Of a stretch of 48,763 nt of DNA, positions 24,778 through 34,600 are shown piece by piece. The stretch is from positions 1-48,763 of the forward strand of contig JAZRMX010000046.1 of the NCBI GenBank assembly GCA_045647885.1. Direction: 5' to 3'. The DNA is from HGM04593 sp045647885. Its GTDB lineage: Bacteria > Bacteroidota > Bacteroidia > Bacteroidales > Bacteroidaceae. The first letter of the stretch is position 1; the number at the start of each line of letters is the position of its first letter. The notes beneath the pieces are model-generated. The model saw only the letters and a program-made list of their open reading frames with translations, made no database searches and was not told where the DNA came from. A program made the position numbers and the translations under genes.

Positions 24778-26611
24778 ATTTTTTGTCGGCAGCAACAGCC
24801 ATTACACAGTTGCGGCAGTCAAAATGGAGACGGAAACGACGTCCATCGCCCGATACTATATAGAACGGCTCTTTATAAGGATGCTGCACCCCACTCTTGC
24901 TGCACCAGCCAAAAGCATACTTCAAGCAGTGCTTGCAGGTCATGAGCCAGGCATTTTCAACAGGTTGCTGTTCGTATGCAGGCGCAACCTCCACAGCACC
25001 GTGTTCCATATAAAAAGCTTTGGCAAGGTTGTTGTATACGTTACCGCTGTAATCTATTTTTTCGTGTCCACAAAAGACTGTAGAGTTTACAGCAGGCATC
25101 TTTTCACGCTCCTCGTGGTGTTGAAGTTTTTCTATGAGTGCTGCGCATAGACTGCGGCGCATCTCGGCAAGTAACGAAGAGGGAACAAACCAGTTTTCGC
25201 TACTCTTTATCTCGGTTGACAAAGCCTCGAAAGGAGTATTGCCACATTTCTTCAACTGCAGCAGGATATTATTGCTCTGTGGCGACAATGCCGGCTCTTT
25301 TTTAAACGGCACAGCCACACTGCACTCCACTCCGCTCTCTGTAACCGCCGACAAGGAGAAACCTTCGGCTGTGTCGCTGAATGTAAGCGAAAGGGATAGA
25401 CGGCGAGGGGTATCGGGGCGGGCAAGCGCGCGTTCAAATTCGCAGTCATAGTTGCGATAAAGTTCGGTTCCGGGCTTTATCTGCGGCATATTCTGTGGGA
25501 AAATGCGGTTATCCTCGGCTCGGTTTATGTGAAATCCCTGCAACTTGCCATCGGAATTTATGAAGCATGCACCATCGCCGTTATTGAAGGCTGTGGTGTC
25601 GGTTATCATATAGTTACGCGCAACAAGTTTTACACGCCCCATATACTCACCCACGGATTTCGGGGTGTGAAACGAGGTGATACCATCGCGGGTACCCTTC
25701 AGGAAATAGTCGGTAAACCCACGGTTGAAACTCTTTTCGGGAGCTGGAGTAAATTGCGGCGCCACCTTTCCATATGAGGCACGGGCATACTCTTTGCGAC
25801 GGGAAATTATCTCGTCGAGCCTCTGGCGATAATAAGCAGTAATGTTCTTCACATAGGAGACATCCTTCAGACGCCCCTCTATTTTCAGCGACGATACTCC
25901 GGCATCGAGCATCTCCTCGAGCATAGAGCTGCGGTTCATATCCTTGAGCGAAAGCAGATGCATATCCTTGCACACCATTGTATTATTGCTGTCTACCAAG
26001 TCGAAAGAGAGGCGGCAGAACTGCGCGCAAGCACCACGGTTGGCACTGCGTTTGTAACAATGTTGCGAGGCGTAGCAACGGCCGCTATAGCTCACGCATA
26101 AAGCGCCGTGGACAAAGACCTCGAGTTCCGTTTCGGGAACTGCTTTGTGTATTTCGGCTATCTGTTGCAAGGTCAATTCGCGCGCAAGCACCACACGCGG
26201 GAAGCCGAGCTGCGAAAGGAATTGCGCCTTTTCCACAGTGCGGTTATCCATCTGGGTACTGCAATGCAATGGAATGGGAGGAATGTTCATTTTCAGCACC
26301 GACATATCCTGCACTATGAGCGCATCTACACCGGCATCATAAAGCTCGGCAATAAGCTTCTCGGCAGGAGCTATCTCCTCGTCGGAAAGTATTGTATTCA
26401 ATGTTACATATACCTTTACACCGAAGAGATGGGCATAAGCAACAAGCTTTGCTATGTCCTCCACTGAATTTCCAGCAGCCTGACGCGCTCCAAACTGCGA
26501 AGCACCTATATACACGGCATCAGCACCACTGTTTATGGCCGAGATACCGGTCTCTAAGTCGCGTGCCGGCGACAATAGCTCTATTTTGCGCAAAAGTTCC
26601 TTTTTTCCCAT
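24776..26611 (-). CDS. Peptidase U32 family protein (TrhP/YhbU-like)
   Basis: A 611-aa member of the U32 family. Characteristic stretches are ELLSPARDLETGISAINSGA and DAVYIGASQFGAR at the N-terminus, EVFVHGALCVSYSGRCY, and the Cys-rich segment RGACAQFCRLSF. Bacterial relatives act in tRNA uridine hydroxylation (TrhP) or ubiquinone synthesis; true peptidase activity is disputed. The conserved cysteines may bind an iron-sulfur cluster. A C-terminal segment with CKHCLKYAFGWC and later cysteines may be another metal site. The ATG at 26611 fits the family start; the extra 17 upstream codons overlap the promoter. It is divergent from the HU-SPOR gene. Confidence 0.85.
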   Translation of the reverse strand: MGKKELLRKIELLSPARDLETGISAINSGADAVYIGASQFGARQAAGNSVEDIAKLVAYAHLFGVKVYVTLNTILSDEEIAPAEKLIAELYDAGVDALIVQDMSVLKMNIPPIPLHCSTQMDNRTVEKAQFLSQLGFPRVVLARELTLQQIAEIHKAVPETELEVFVHGALCVSYSGRCYASQHCYKRSANRGACAQFCRLSFDLVDSNNTMVCKDMHLLSLKDMNRSSMLEEMLDAGVSSLKIEGRLKDVSYVKNITAYYRQRLDEIISRRKEYARASYGKVAPQFTPAPEKSFNRGFTDYFLKGTRDGITSFHTPKSVGEYMGRVKLVARNYMITDTTAFNNGDGACFINSDGKLQGFHINRAEDNRIFPQNMPQIKPGTELYRNYDCEFERALARPDTPRRLSLSLTFSDTAEGFSLSAVTESGVECSVAVPFKKEPALSPQSNNILLQLKKCGNTPFEALSTEIKSSENWFVPSSLLAEMRRSLCAALIEKLQHHEEREKMPAVNSTVFCGHEKIDYSGNVYNNLAKAFYMEHGAVEVAPAYEQQPVENAWLMTCKHCLKYAFGWCSKSGVQHPYKEPFYIVSGDGRRFRLHFDCRNCVMAVAADKK

Positions 26612-26628
26612 CTTTTTGTTTCTTGCTG

Positions 26629-26636
26629 CGAAGATA
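26629..26636 (-). promoter_or_regulatory. -7 box of the U32 gene
   Basis: The minus strand reads TATCTTCG, giving a leader of about 12 nt to the ATG at 26611. No -33 match is seen at N19-21. The box supports the shorter start of the protein. Confidence 0.4.
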
Positions 26637-26707
26637 GCTCTTTTTTGCAAGCAAAGCCGCAAGTGCGGGAATTAAAAACATTTCTTTGTAAAATTTACAT
26701 TAAAGAT

Positions 26708-26739
26708 ATTGATGGGAAGAGCAATTTTTATTATTTTTG
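26708..26739 (+). promoter_or_regulatory. Promoter of the HU-SPOR gene
   Basis: ATTG (26708-26711), 20 nt, then TATTTTTG (26732-26739), a perfect -7 box. The predicted start falls at or next to the GTG at 26744, so the message may be leaderless. Confidence 0.5.
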
Positions 26740-26743
26740 CTTC

Positions 26744-27733
26744 GTGGAAAAATTAGTTAAACATATATCATACCTTGTTGCGCGTCACAACTGCGTAATA
26801 ATTCCCGGTATGGGTGCATTCCTCGCCAAAGAGGTTCCTGCGCACTATAATGCAGAGGAGCAGATTTTTATGCCCCCTTACCGCACTATGCGTTTCAATC
26901 CTCAAGTAACGGTAGACGACGCATTGCTCATATCGGAATACATCGACCGCGAGCAGCTTTCGTACGAAGAGGCTGGCAAATTGATGAACCGCCACATAAA
27001 CGAATTGCGCAGCAATCTCTCACATAACAGCGTGGTACGCTTTGGAGAGCTTGGCACATTCTATATGAATATAAACGGTAACATATCTTTCGAGGTAGAT
27101 GCCAACGGAATTGACGATGCCGACAATTTCGGTTTTGAGCCGATTGCCATACAACAGCTCCGCAAGTTCGAGGAGAAGAAGATTGTTATACGCCACCGCG
27201 ACCTTGGCAAGATTATAGCTGCAGCAGCTGCAATAATATTGACATTCATCTTCGTGACTCCTATGAGCGACAGTGCCTTCAAGCAGAATATGCAGGCATC
27301 ATTCACAGGCTTTGCTTCGAGCGAGCAGATATCGCTTATGCAACAAGTGGGAGCACCCGCACCCTCACAGGCCGTGAACGAGATTGAGAATTGCGAAATC
27401 TCCCCCATCGATGCAAACGGCAATATGGAAATTCTGCACATTGTAGAGCCTGCCGAGGAGGTTGCAACAGCAGAACCTGCTGTTACAGCTCCAGTAGAAA
27501 ACAAAAAAGTATTCCACATAATAGTTGCAAGTTCTCCCAACGGGAACAACGCACAACTCGCAATAAAGGAGTTGTCGGCAAAGATGGAAGCCGAATACAC
27601 CGTGGTACAAGGCAACGGCCGTCACAGAATTTCAATTGGAGAGTATGAGAGCAACAGCGACGCAACAGCAGCCATCAAGGAGCTCAAGAGCACTTTCCCC
27701 GATGCGTGGATTCTACAAACAACAGCCCGATAA
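26744..27733 (+). CDS. HU-domain and SPOR-domain transmembrane protein
   Basis: A 329-aa protein with three parts. Residues 1 to about 130 resemble the bacterial HU-CCDC81 DNA-binding-like domain (EKLVKHISYLVARHNCVIIP, then RFNPQVTVDDALL and FGELGTFYMN). A single membrane helix lies at about 157-174 (IIAAAAAIILTFIFV). The last 75 residues (from about 255, KVFHIIVASSPNGNNAQLAI) form a SPOR domain, which binds denuded peptidoglycan at division sites. The layout places the HU part in the cytoplasm and SPOR in the periplasm. The GTG start is chosen because related proteins begin MEKLV and the promoter lies just before it. It overlaps the FHA gene by one base (TAATG). Confidence 0.8.
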   Translation: MEKLVKHISYLVARHNCVIIPGMGAFLAKEVPAHYNAEEQIFMPPYRTMRFNPQVTVDDALLISEYIDREQLSYEEAGKLMNRHINELRSNLSHNSVVRFGELGTFYMNINGNISFEVDANGIDDADNFGFEPIAIQQLRKFEEKKIVIRHRDLGKIIAAAAAIILTFIFVTPMSDSAFKQNMQASFTGFASSEQISLMQQVGAPAPSQAVNEIENCEISPIDANGNMEILHIVEPAEEVATAEPAVTAPVENKKVFHIIVASSPNGNNAQLAIKELSAKMEAEYTVVQGNGRHRISIGEYESNSDATAAIKELKSTFPDAWILQTTAR

Positions 27734-28224
27734 TGAAAAAAATAATCTGTCCAAAGTGTGACCACCCCATCGACTTCGACGCAAGCGGATACGAAGAGGG
27801 GCAGTCTCTTGTATTCGAGTGCGAGCATTGTCGCAAAAGTTTCACCGTACGCATAGGTGAGGACGAAGAGGTTGAGACCGAAGATTTAGGTTATCTGGTG
27901 GTTGTAGAGAACCGTTTCTGTTTCAAGCAGATTCTGCCACTTCAGGAGGGAGACAACCTCATAGGCCGTTACAACAAAGGTACTATTGTTACTCTGCCCA
28001 TTGAGACAAGTGACCCCAGTATGGACCGCCGCCACTGCATAGTGAACGTAAAACGCGGTTACGGCGATGAACTTATATACACCATTCGCGACAACCGCAG
28101 CGTAACCGGCACATTTGTTATGAATCGCGTGCTGGGAGAAAAGGAGCGTCTGCGCATAGAGGCCGGAGCTATTATAACCCTCGGTGCAACAACTCTCATT
28201 CTGCACACTCCCGACGAAGAGTAA
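27733..28224 (+). CDS. Zinc-ribbon and FHA-domain protein
   Basis: A 163-aa protein. The N-terminus has a zinc ribbon (ICPKCDHPIDFD, then FECEHCRKSF), with two CxxC pairs. The rest resembles a forkhead-associated domain, which binds phosphothreonine: NLIGRYNKGT, then SDPSMDRRHCIVNV and DNRSVTGTFVMN. An in-frame start 27 nt upstream is less likely than the ATG in the TAATG overlap with the HU-SPOR stop. The overlap suggests coupled translation with the membrane protein. A signalling or scaffold role is inferred; no kinase is in the window. Confidence 0.8.
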   Translation: MKKIICPKCDHPIDFDASGYEEGQSLVFECEHCRKSFTVRIGEDEEVETEDLGYLVVVENRFCFKQILPLQEGDNLIGRYNKGTIVTLPIETSDPSMDRRHCIVNVKRGYGDELIYTIRDNRSVTGTFVMNRVLGEKERLRIEAGAIITLGATTLILHTPDEE

Positions 28225-28238
28225 AACTAAAAAGGCTT

Positions 28239-28298
28239 ACCATAGAATATTAAATAGGCGGTTCCTTATAAGAAACCGCCTATTTAATATTCTATGGT
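28239..28298. terminator. Long bidirectional hairpin between the FHA and GDPD genes
   Basis: A perfect 25-bp inverted repeat (28239-28263 with 28274-28298) with a 10-nt loop. It lies just after the FHA stop codon and covers the stop codon of the convergent GDPD gene. The GC core GGCGGTT sits in an A/T-rich arm rather than before a clean U-tract. Confidence 0.7.
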
Positions 28299-29056
28299 TT
28301 AATTTTATCGGTATAAATCATACCTGTTTTTGCGCGTTGGGCAGGGGGAATTTCATTGTAATCATTGACGGTAAACAGCGCCATCTTGAAATTAGAACAC
28401 CAATCAATCAAACGGAAAAGCGGATTGTCAAACGCGCCGACATACATTGTTATCCACTCTATTTTACGCCCTTTAAAAAGAGGATGCAGCACAAGATGTT
28501 TCACCAAAGCAACATCGATGTCGGTGGCAAGGCAAGAGTATAAAACACGGCGATACCCCTGCTCTATCAAGGTGAGATAATCGGAATAACCAAAAGCCTC
28601 TACCACCATACGTTTTTTAAGCGTAGGAAAATTTGCTGCGAGCACAGCCGGAGAGGATATCTTGTCGGTTACAAGCACAAGCGCAGTATCCTTCTCAAAA
28701 AAAGCGTTTATATCTGCAGCCGAAAGAGGTGTATACTTTTCATAGATACGTCGCACAGCAAATTCGGCCAATGTAGGTGCTGTGTCACCCTTGTGGGCAT
28801 AGCCTGTCATCGCATTGAATTCTTCCCAGGTATGGGCTGCCACAAGCACGCTGTCGGCTGTATGTTGCAGGTCGAATTCTATATAACGAAAGCCATCGTC
28901 TACAGCTTTTTCAAGAGCCTCGCGCGAGTTTGTATATACAGATCCATCTACCTCACCGCCGGCGTGGGCTATGAGAACTACAGGCTCTTCAGGCGCAGCA
29001 TTGCCACCACAACCAAGGAGCAGAAAAGTTGCTATAAGAACTATAACCCCTCGCAT
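28292..29056 (-). CDS. Glycerophosphodiester phosphodiesterase-like lipoprotein
   Basis: A 254-aa GDPD-family protein. The signal peptide ends in the lipobox LLGC (Cys16), so it should be membrane anchored. Catalytic motifs are visible: LIAHAGG, TNSREALEKA, RYIEFDLQHTADS and AAHTWEEF, which supply the His, Glu and Asp of the TIM-barrel active site. Family members release glycerol 3-phosphate from glycerophosphodiesters. Its start lies one base after the stop of the aminopeptidase gene, so it is part of the TonB-C/aminopeptidase/GDPD operon. Its stop codon lies inside the terminator hairpin. Confidence 0.88.
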   Translation of the reverse strand: MRGVIVLIATFLLLGCGGNAAPEEPVVLIAHAGGEVDGSVYTNSREALEKAVDDGFRYIEFDLQHTADSVLVAAHTWEEFNAMTGYAHKGDTAPTLAEFAVRRIYEKYTPLSAADINAFFEKDTALVLVTDKISSPAVLAANFPTLKKRMVVEAFGYSDYLTLIEQGYRRVLYSCLATDIDVALVKHLVLHPLFKGRKIEWITMYVGAFDNPLFRLIDWCSNFKMALFTVNDYNEIPPAQRAKTGMIYTDKIKP

Positions 29057-29057
29057 A

Positions 29058-30839
29058 TTATATTGCCGAGCAAGCGGTTTTCAGGAATTCAAGGTCATCA
29101 CCTGCAAGATGGGGCGACAATGCCTCATAAACCGCAGCGTGATAGCTATTGAGATAAGCTGTAGCCTCGGCACCCAATAGTTCGGGCACAATGGGTGCAG
29201 TATCTATTGGGCAAAGGGTTAGTGGCTCCATAGAGCAGAAATCGCCAAATTCTGTTGTCAAACTATGGTTTACAAGCATAGTATTTTCTATGCGTATGCC
29301 GTGTCGGCCGGCTTTATAAAGCCCCGGTTCATTGGTAACGGTAACACCCGGGAGAAGCGGCGCCGGCATATTATTCATACGAATCTGGTGAGGGCCTTCG
29401 TGTACATTTAAGAAATGACCTACTCCGTGCCCTGTGCCGTGCAAATAATTTTCACCCTCCTGCCACAACCACTGACGGGCAAGCACATCGAGCTGTGTAC
29501 CACAGGTTCCAAGAGGGAAACGTGCCATAGCGAGAGATATGTGACCACGCAACACAAGGGTATAATCGCGTTTTTCTTCGTCGGTAAGCGGGCCCAGAGG
29601 AATGGTACGGGTAACATCTGTTGTTCCGCAATTATATTGCCCACCGCAGTCGAGCAGCAAAAAGCCACGAGACTGAAGGGTTGCATTACTATCGGGAGTG
29701 GGTTCATAATGAACAATTGCCGCGTTTGCGCCATAAGCCGCAATAGTAGCAAAACTCAAGCCTGTAAAAGAGGATGATTCGCTACGCAATGCAGTAAGTT
29801 TCTCGTCCACACAGAGCTCTGTTACACCGCCTTGCTCCACAGCAGGTTTTAACCATCGGAGAAGTTTTACCATTGCAACACCCTCGGCAAGCATAGCCTT
29901 CTTAAAGCCCTCAATCTCCACTGGATTTTTCACAGCTTTCATAGCTGCCACGGGAGAATCCTTGTATATTGGTTGGCAAAGAGGATTCAAATATTCTATT
30001 ACCGCGCGGTTGCAACGAGCCGGAGAGAGGAGCAGACTTTCTCCCGAATATGCCGCCAAAGTACTCCACAAACAGTCATAAGATACGTGAGAGATTCCTG
30101 CTTCGGCAAGATGCTCCACCACCTCGGGAGTAAGTTTCTCGGGATTTATAAAAAGAGTTGCATCTGCTGCGGTAACAAGCAGATAGGAGACCACCACGGG
30201 ATTATAGGCGACATCACTGCCACGCAAGTTTGTGAGCCACGCAACCTCGTCGAGCATTGTAACAAGCATTCCGTCGGCACCATTCTGCGACAACTTCTCG
30301 CGCAAGCGCTGCAACTTCGATGCAGCAGACTCTCCGCACGATTCCACAGGCATTATTTCGGCAACACCTGAAGGTATTGGCGGACGGCCGTCCCACAACT
30401 TATTGAACGGAGTGTGCGAAGTATCGAGTGAGATTCCCGCTACCGACAAACTGGCTGCCCACTCCTTGGTTTCTGCAATGGAACAGACTATTCCATCGGC
30501 ACCAACAACAGCACCAGATTCTAGTGCTCCACACAGCCACTCGGTTATTGAGGGAGTGTTACGGTCACCATCCTTCATCAATGAAATGCCGGTAGAGTCC
30601 AAAGATTGCTCGGCTGCAAGCCAATAGCGTGAGTCGGTCCACAACAGAGCGTTGTCCATTGTAACCACAGCTGTTCCGGCCGAACCGTCGAACCCTGTAA
30701 GCCACTCGCGCGATTTCCAATAATCGGCAACATACTCACTGCTGTGCGCATCGCTGCTCACCACCACAAACGCCGAAAGGCCTTCGGCCTTCATATATTG
30801 GCGTAACGCCTCTACTCTATTTTTTATATCCTGCTTCAT
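29058..30839 (-). CDS. Xaa-Pro aminopeptidase (M24B family)
   Basis: A 593-aa aminopeptidase P-like enzyme that removes an N-terminal residue before proline. It has two N-terminal creatinase-like domains and a C-terminal pita-bread domain. The di-metal ligands are visible in LLLDCGGQYNCGTTDVTRT (two Asp), GTGHGVGHFLNVHEGP (His), TNEPGLYK (Glu) and IRIENTMLV (Glu). The ATG at 30839 is preferred over a GTG at 30860 that overlaps the upstream gene. No signal peptide is seen, so it is cytosolic. Confidence 0.93.
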   Translation of the reverse strand: MKQDIKNRVEALRQYMKAEGLSAFVVVSSDAHSSEYVADYWKSREWLTGFDGSAGTAVVTMDNALLWTDSRYWLAAEQSLDSTGISLMKDGDRNTPSITEWLCGALESGAVVGADGIVCSIAETKEWAASLSVAGISLDTSHTPFNKLWDGRPPIPSGVAEIMPVESCGESAASKLQRLREKLSQNGADGMLVTMLDEVAWLTNLRGSDVAYNPVVVSYLLVTAADATLFINPEKLTPEVVEHLAEAGISHVSYDCLWSTLAAYSGESLLLSPARCNRAVIEYLNPLCQPIYKDSPVAAMKAVKNPVEIEGFKKAMLAEGVAMVKLLRWLKPAVEQGGVTELCVDEKLTALRSESSSFTGLSFATIAAYGANAAIVHYEPTPDSNATLQSRGFLLLDCGGQYNCGTTDVTRTIPLGPLTDEEKRDYTLVLRGHISLAMARFPLGTCGTQLDVLARQWLWQEGENYLHGTGHGVGHFLNVHEGPHQIRMNNMPAPLLPGVTVTNEPGLYKAGRHGIRIENTMLVNHSLTTEFGDFCSMEPLTLCPIDTAPIVPELLGAEATAYLNSYHAAVYEALSPHLAGDDLEFLKTACSAI

Positions 30840-30852
30840 AAAATTATCTGTT

Positions 30853-31341
30853 TTACTCACCGCTCCACCACTTTGCTGCCCGACGTTTCTCGCGCGCCTT
30901 CATCTTTGTTATTCCGTTCTCCAGTTTCTTCGCATTATAATAATGGTTCTTCTGTATCAACTTAAAATTGATGGGAATGGTAAGTTCCGCACGCACGGGG
31001 CGACCGTTACGCGTGCCGGGTATCCACTTGGGCATACTGCGCACCACTCGTACTGCTTCGGCATCAAGTGAGGGCGACACGCCTTTTATAACCTGTGCCA
31101 TGGAGATATAACCGTCGACCTCCACGGTAAAACCGACAAGCACCTCACCCGTCTCTTTTTTTTCGTAAGCCTCGTCGGGATAGTTTGTTTCCACAAAAAG
31201 ATACTCTATCATCTCTTCGTGCCCACCGGGATATTGCGGCATCACCACCACATCCTCATTTTTAATCTTTTTATCTTCCTTCTGCGCCGATACGTTCAAC
31301 GTAAAAAGCGAAAAAAGTAATATTGTAAGTATTGTACGCAT
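30853..31341 (-). CDS. TonB C-terminal domain protein, secreted
   Basis: A 162-aa protein with a signal peptide (TILLFSLFTLNVSAQ) and a TonB C-terminal-like domain: MPQYPGGHEEMIEYL, then VLVGFTVEVDGYI, AVRVVRSMPKWIPGTRNG and LTIPINFKL. It lacks the long membrane-anchored proline-rich arm of a true TonB, so it may be a periplasmic helper and not the energy transducer itself. The ATG at 31341 starts directly at the signal peptide; 20 upstream codons look non-coding. It ends 13 nt before the aminopeptidase start. Confidence 0.8.
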   Translation of the reverse strand: MRTILTILLFSLFTLNVSAQKEDKKIKNEDVVVMPQYPGGHEEMIEYLFVETNYPDEAYEKKETGEVLVGFTVEVDGYISMAQVIKGVSPSLDAEAVRVVRSMPKWIPGTRNGRPVRAELTIPINFKLIQKNHYYNAKKLENGITKMKAREKRRAAKWWSGE

Positions 31342-31403
31342 ATCTGTTATGTTTAACGCGAAAATAATGCAAAAAAAAAGAGATTGCAAACCTATAAACA
31401 AAA

Positions 31404-31429
31404 AAGAGAGAAACTAACGTTTCTCTCTT
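31404..31429 (-). terminator. Terminator after tRNA-His
   Basis: AAGAGAGAAAC (31419-31429 read on the minus strand) pairs with 31404-31414 over 11 bp with a 4-nt loop. The minus strand then continues with a run of T. It lies 2 nt after the tRNA 3' end. Confidence 0.8.
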
Positions 31430-31431
31430 CG

Positions 31432-31506
31432 GGTGGATAGTGGGACTCGAACCCACGACATTCAGAACCACAATCTGACGCTCTAACCAACTGAACTATA
31501 ACCACC
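31432..31506 (-). tRNA. tRNA-His (GTG anticodon)
   Basis: A 75-nt cloverleaf on the minus strand. The anticodon loop TTGTGGT carries GTG, flanked by the stem TCAGA/TCTGA. The T arm contains GGGTTCGAGTCCC. A G at position -1 faces C73, the identity pair of tRNA-His. The acceptor stem GTGGTTA/TATCCAC has one U-U mismatch at pair 5-68. The CCA end is not encoded. Confidence 0.95.
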
Positions 31507-31600
31507 ATTCAGCTCCAGGAATTCCCTTAAAGCGTTGCAAAGGTATTACTTTTTTTTCAATCGTGCAACAGTTTTGGCTTTTTTTTCACTAAATAGTATA

Positions 31601-31638
31601 AAATATCATCGGCACCACTATGGGTGCCGATGATATTT
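31601..31638 (-). terminator. Terminator after carB
   Basis: A perfect 16-bp inverted repeat (31601-31616 with 31623-31638) with loop ACTATG. It lies 21 nt after the carB stop. On the minus strand the hairpin is followed by a T-rich stretch. Confidence 0.8.
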
Positions 31639-31658
31639 ATATATAAGGTATAAGAAAT

Positions 31659-34600
31659 TTACTTATACTCGTCCCAACTCTTCACGGGCATCTCGTTCAC
31701 ATCGATCTTGCAGAATGCACGAATGAACGCGCTTGCAAGACGTGCGTTGGTTATCAACGGAATGTTGTGGTCGATAGCCGCACGACGTATTCTGTAACCG
31801 TTGGTAAGCTCGCGCTTTGTGTGGTTCTTGGGAATGTTGATGATGAGGTCGAAACGATGGTCTGCAATCATCTGCATTACATTGTTATCGGCATCGGGAT
31901 CCTCGTCGGGCCACATCACGGGAGTAGCGCTTATACCATTCTCGTTCAAGAACTTCGCTGTACCTGAAGTTGCAAAGATGTTATAACCCTTATGTGCAAG
32001 AATTGCTGTAGACTCAAGCAAATCGACCTTAGACTTTGAAGCACCCGAAGACACCATAACATTCTTCTCGGGAACGCTGTACCCTACTGCAATCATGGCA
32101 TTGAGGAGCGCCTCTTCAAAGTCATCGCCGATACAACCAACCTCACCGGTAGAAGACATATCCACGCCCAATACAGGGTCGGCCTGATGCAAACGAGAGA
32201 ATGAGAACTGCGAAGCCTTAACACCTATCCAGTCGATATCGAATGCCGACTTGTCGGGCTGGCTGTAAGGTGCGCCGAGCATAATGCGTGTTGCAGTCTC
32301 AATGAAGTTACGTTTCAAAATCTTAGAAACGAAGGGGAAAGAACGTGATGCACGCAAGTTACACTCAATAACCTTCACCTCGTTGTTCTTTGCAAGGAAC
32401 TGTATGTTGAAAGGACCAGAGATATTGAGCTCTTTAGCAATTCTGCGGCTGATTTTCTTGATACGACGTGCAGTCTCGAAGTAAATCTTCTGTGCAGGGA
32501 ACACAAGTGTAGCGTCGCCCGAGTGTACTCCGGCAAACTCTACGTGCTCTGATATTGCATACTCAACAACCTCGCCGTTCTGCGCTACAGCATCGAACTC
32601 AATCTCCTTTGTCTCAATCATAAACTGTGAAACAACCACGGGGAACTCCTTGGAAACGGCTGCTGCCATCTTCAAGAACTCGCGCAACTCCTCTTCGTTG
32701 TAGCAAACGTTCATCGCCGCACCCGAAAGCACGTATGAAGGACGAACAAGCACGGGATAACCAACCTTGTTCACAAACTCCTCCATCTCCTCGATGCTTG
32801 TGAGTTCCTTCCACGCCGGCTGGTCGATACCAAGCTGGTCGAGCATAGCCGAGAACTTGTGACGGTTCTCTGCGCGGTCGATTGAGAGGGGCGATGTACC
32901 AAGTATGGGCACTGACTGACGGTGAAGTTTCATAGCAAGGTTGTTGGGAATCTGACCACCTACAGAAACAATCACACCACCGGGCTGTTCAAGGTCAATA
33001 ACATCGAGTACGCGCTCAAATGAAAGCTCGTCGAAGTAAAGACGGTCGCACATATCGTAGTCGGTAGATACAGTCTCGGGGTTGTAGTTAATCATAATAG
33101 ACTTGTAACCGAGCTTGCGGGCTGTCTGCACGGCATTTACCGAACACCAGTCGAACTCTACCGAAGAACCGATGCGATAAGCACCAGAACCGAGAACAAC
33201 TACAGATTTGTCGGTCTTGTAGTAGTTTACATCGTAACCCTTTGCGCCGTAAGTCATATAAAGGTAGTTTGTAAGCTCGGGATGCTCCGAAGCTACAGTG
33301 TTTATACGCTTAACTGCGGGGAGAATATTAAGTTCTTTACGACGGGCACGCACTGCAAGGTTACCGGTCTCCATATTTTTCTCCTCTTTGAGCACGAAGC
33401 GTGCAATCTGGAAGTCAGAGAAGCCAAGCTCTTTGGCACGGCGCAAAACCTCCTCGGGAAGCTCCTCAAGGGTGTTGTAACCCATAAGTACCGCCTTGTA
33501 ATCTACAATATTTTTAAGCTTGCCCAAGAACCAGGGGTCTATTTTTGTAAGTTCGCTGATGCGCTCCACTGTATAACCAGCCTCGAGAGCCGACGCAATA
33601 GAGAACACACGCATATCTGTGGGGTTAGCAAGCTCTTCATCGAGGTTGTCGAAGTGTGTATGCTCGTTACCGACAAAACCGTGCATACCCTGACCAATCA
33701 TACGCAAGCCCTTCTGGATAACCTCCTCGAAGCTGCGGCCGATTGACATAATCTCACCCACAGACTTCATGCTTGAACCAATCTGGCGTGATACACCGGC
33801 AAATTTTGTCAAATCCCAGCGAGGGATCTTACAGATAAGATAGTCGAGCTCGGGAGCCTTGTATGCCGAGTTGGGTGTACCCATCTCGCCAATCTCGTCG
33901 AGAGTATAACCAAGAGCAATCTTTGCAGCAACGAAAGCAAGAGGATAACCAGTAGCCTTTGAAGCAAGCGCCGAAGAGCGGCTCAAACGGGCATTAACCT
34001 CAATTACGCGATAGTCGTTCGTCTCGGCATTGAAAGCATACTGGATATTACATTCACCAACGATACCGAGGTGACGTATTGCTTTTACCGAAATCTCCTG
34101 CATAAACTTAACCTGCTCCTCGCTGAGCGAACAGGTGGGAGCTACCACGATAGACTCACCGGTGTGGATACCGAGGGGGTCGAAGTTCTCCATACTTGCA
34201 ACGGTGAAACAGTGGTCGTTAGCGTCGCGGATAACCTCGAACTCAATCTCTTTCCAACCTTTGAGCGACTCCTCAACAAGAATCTGATTAGAGAAGGTGA
34301 ATGCACTCTCGGCAAGTTCTTTGAAGCTCTCCTCGTCGCGGCAGATACCACTACCAAGACCACCGAGTGCATAAGCCGAGCGAACCATTACAGGGAAACC
34401 AATCTCGTGAGCAGCCTTCAAAGCATCTTCCATACTCTCCACAGCCTGGCTCACAGGAGTCTTCATAGGAATCTCGTCGAGCTTCTTTACAAAGAGGTCG
34501 CGGTCCTCGGTGTACATAATGGCCTCTACCGAGGTTCCGAGAACTTTCACGCCATACTTTTCAAGAATACCCTTCTGATACAATTCAGTACCGCAGTTAA

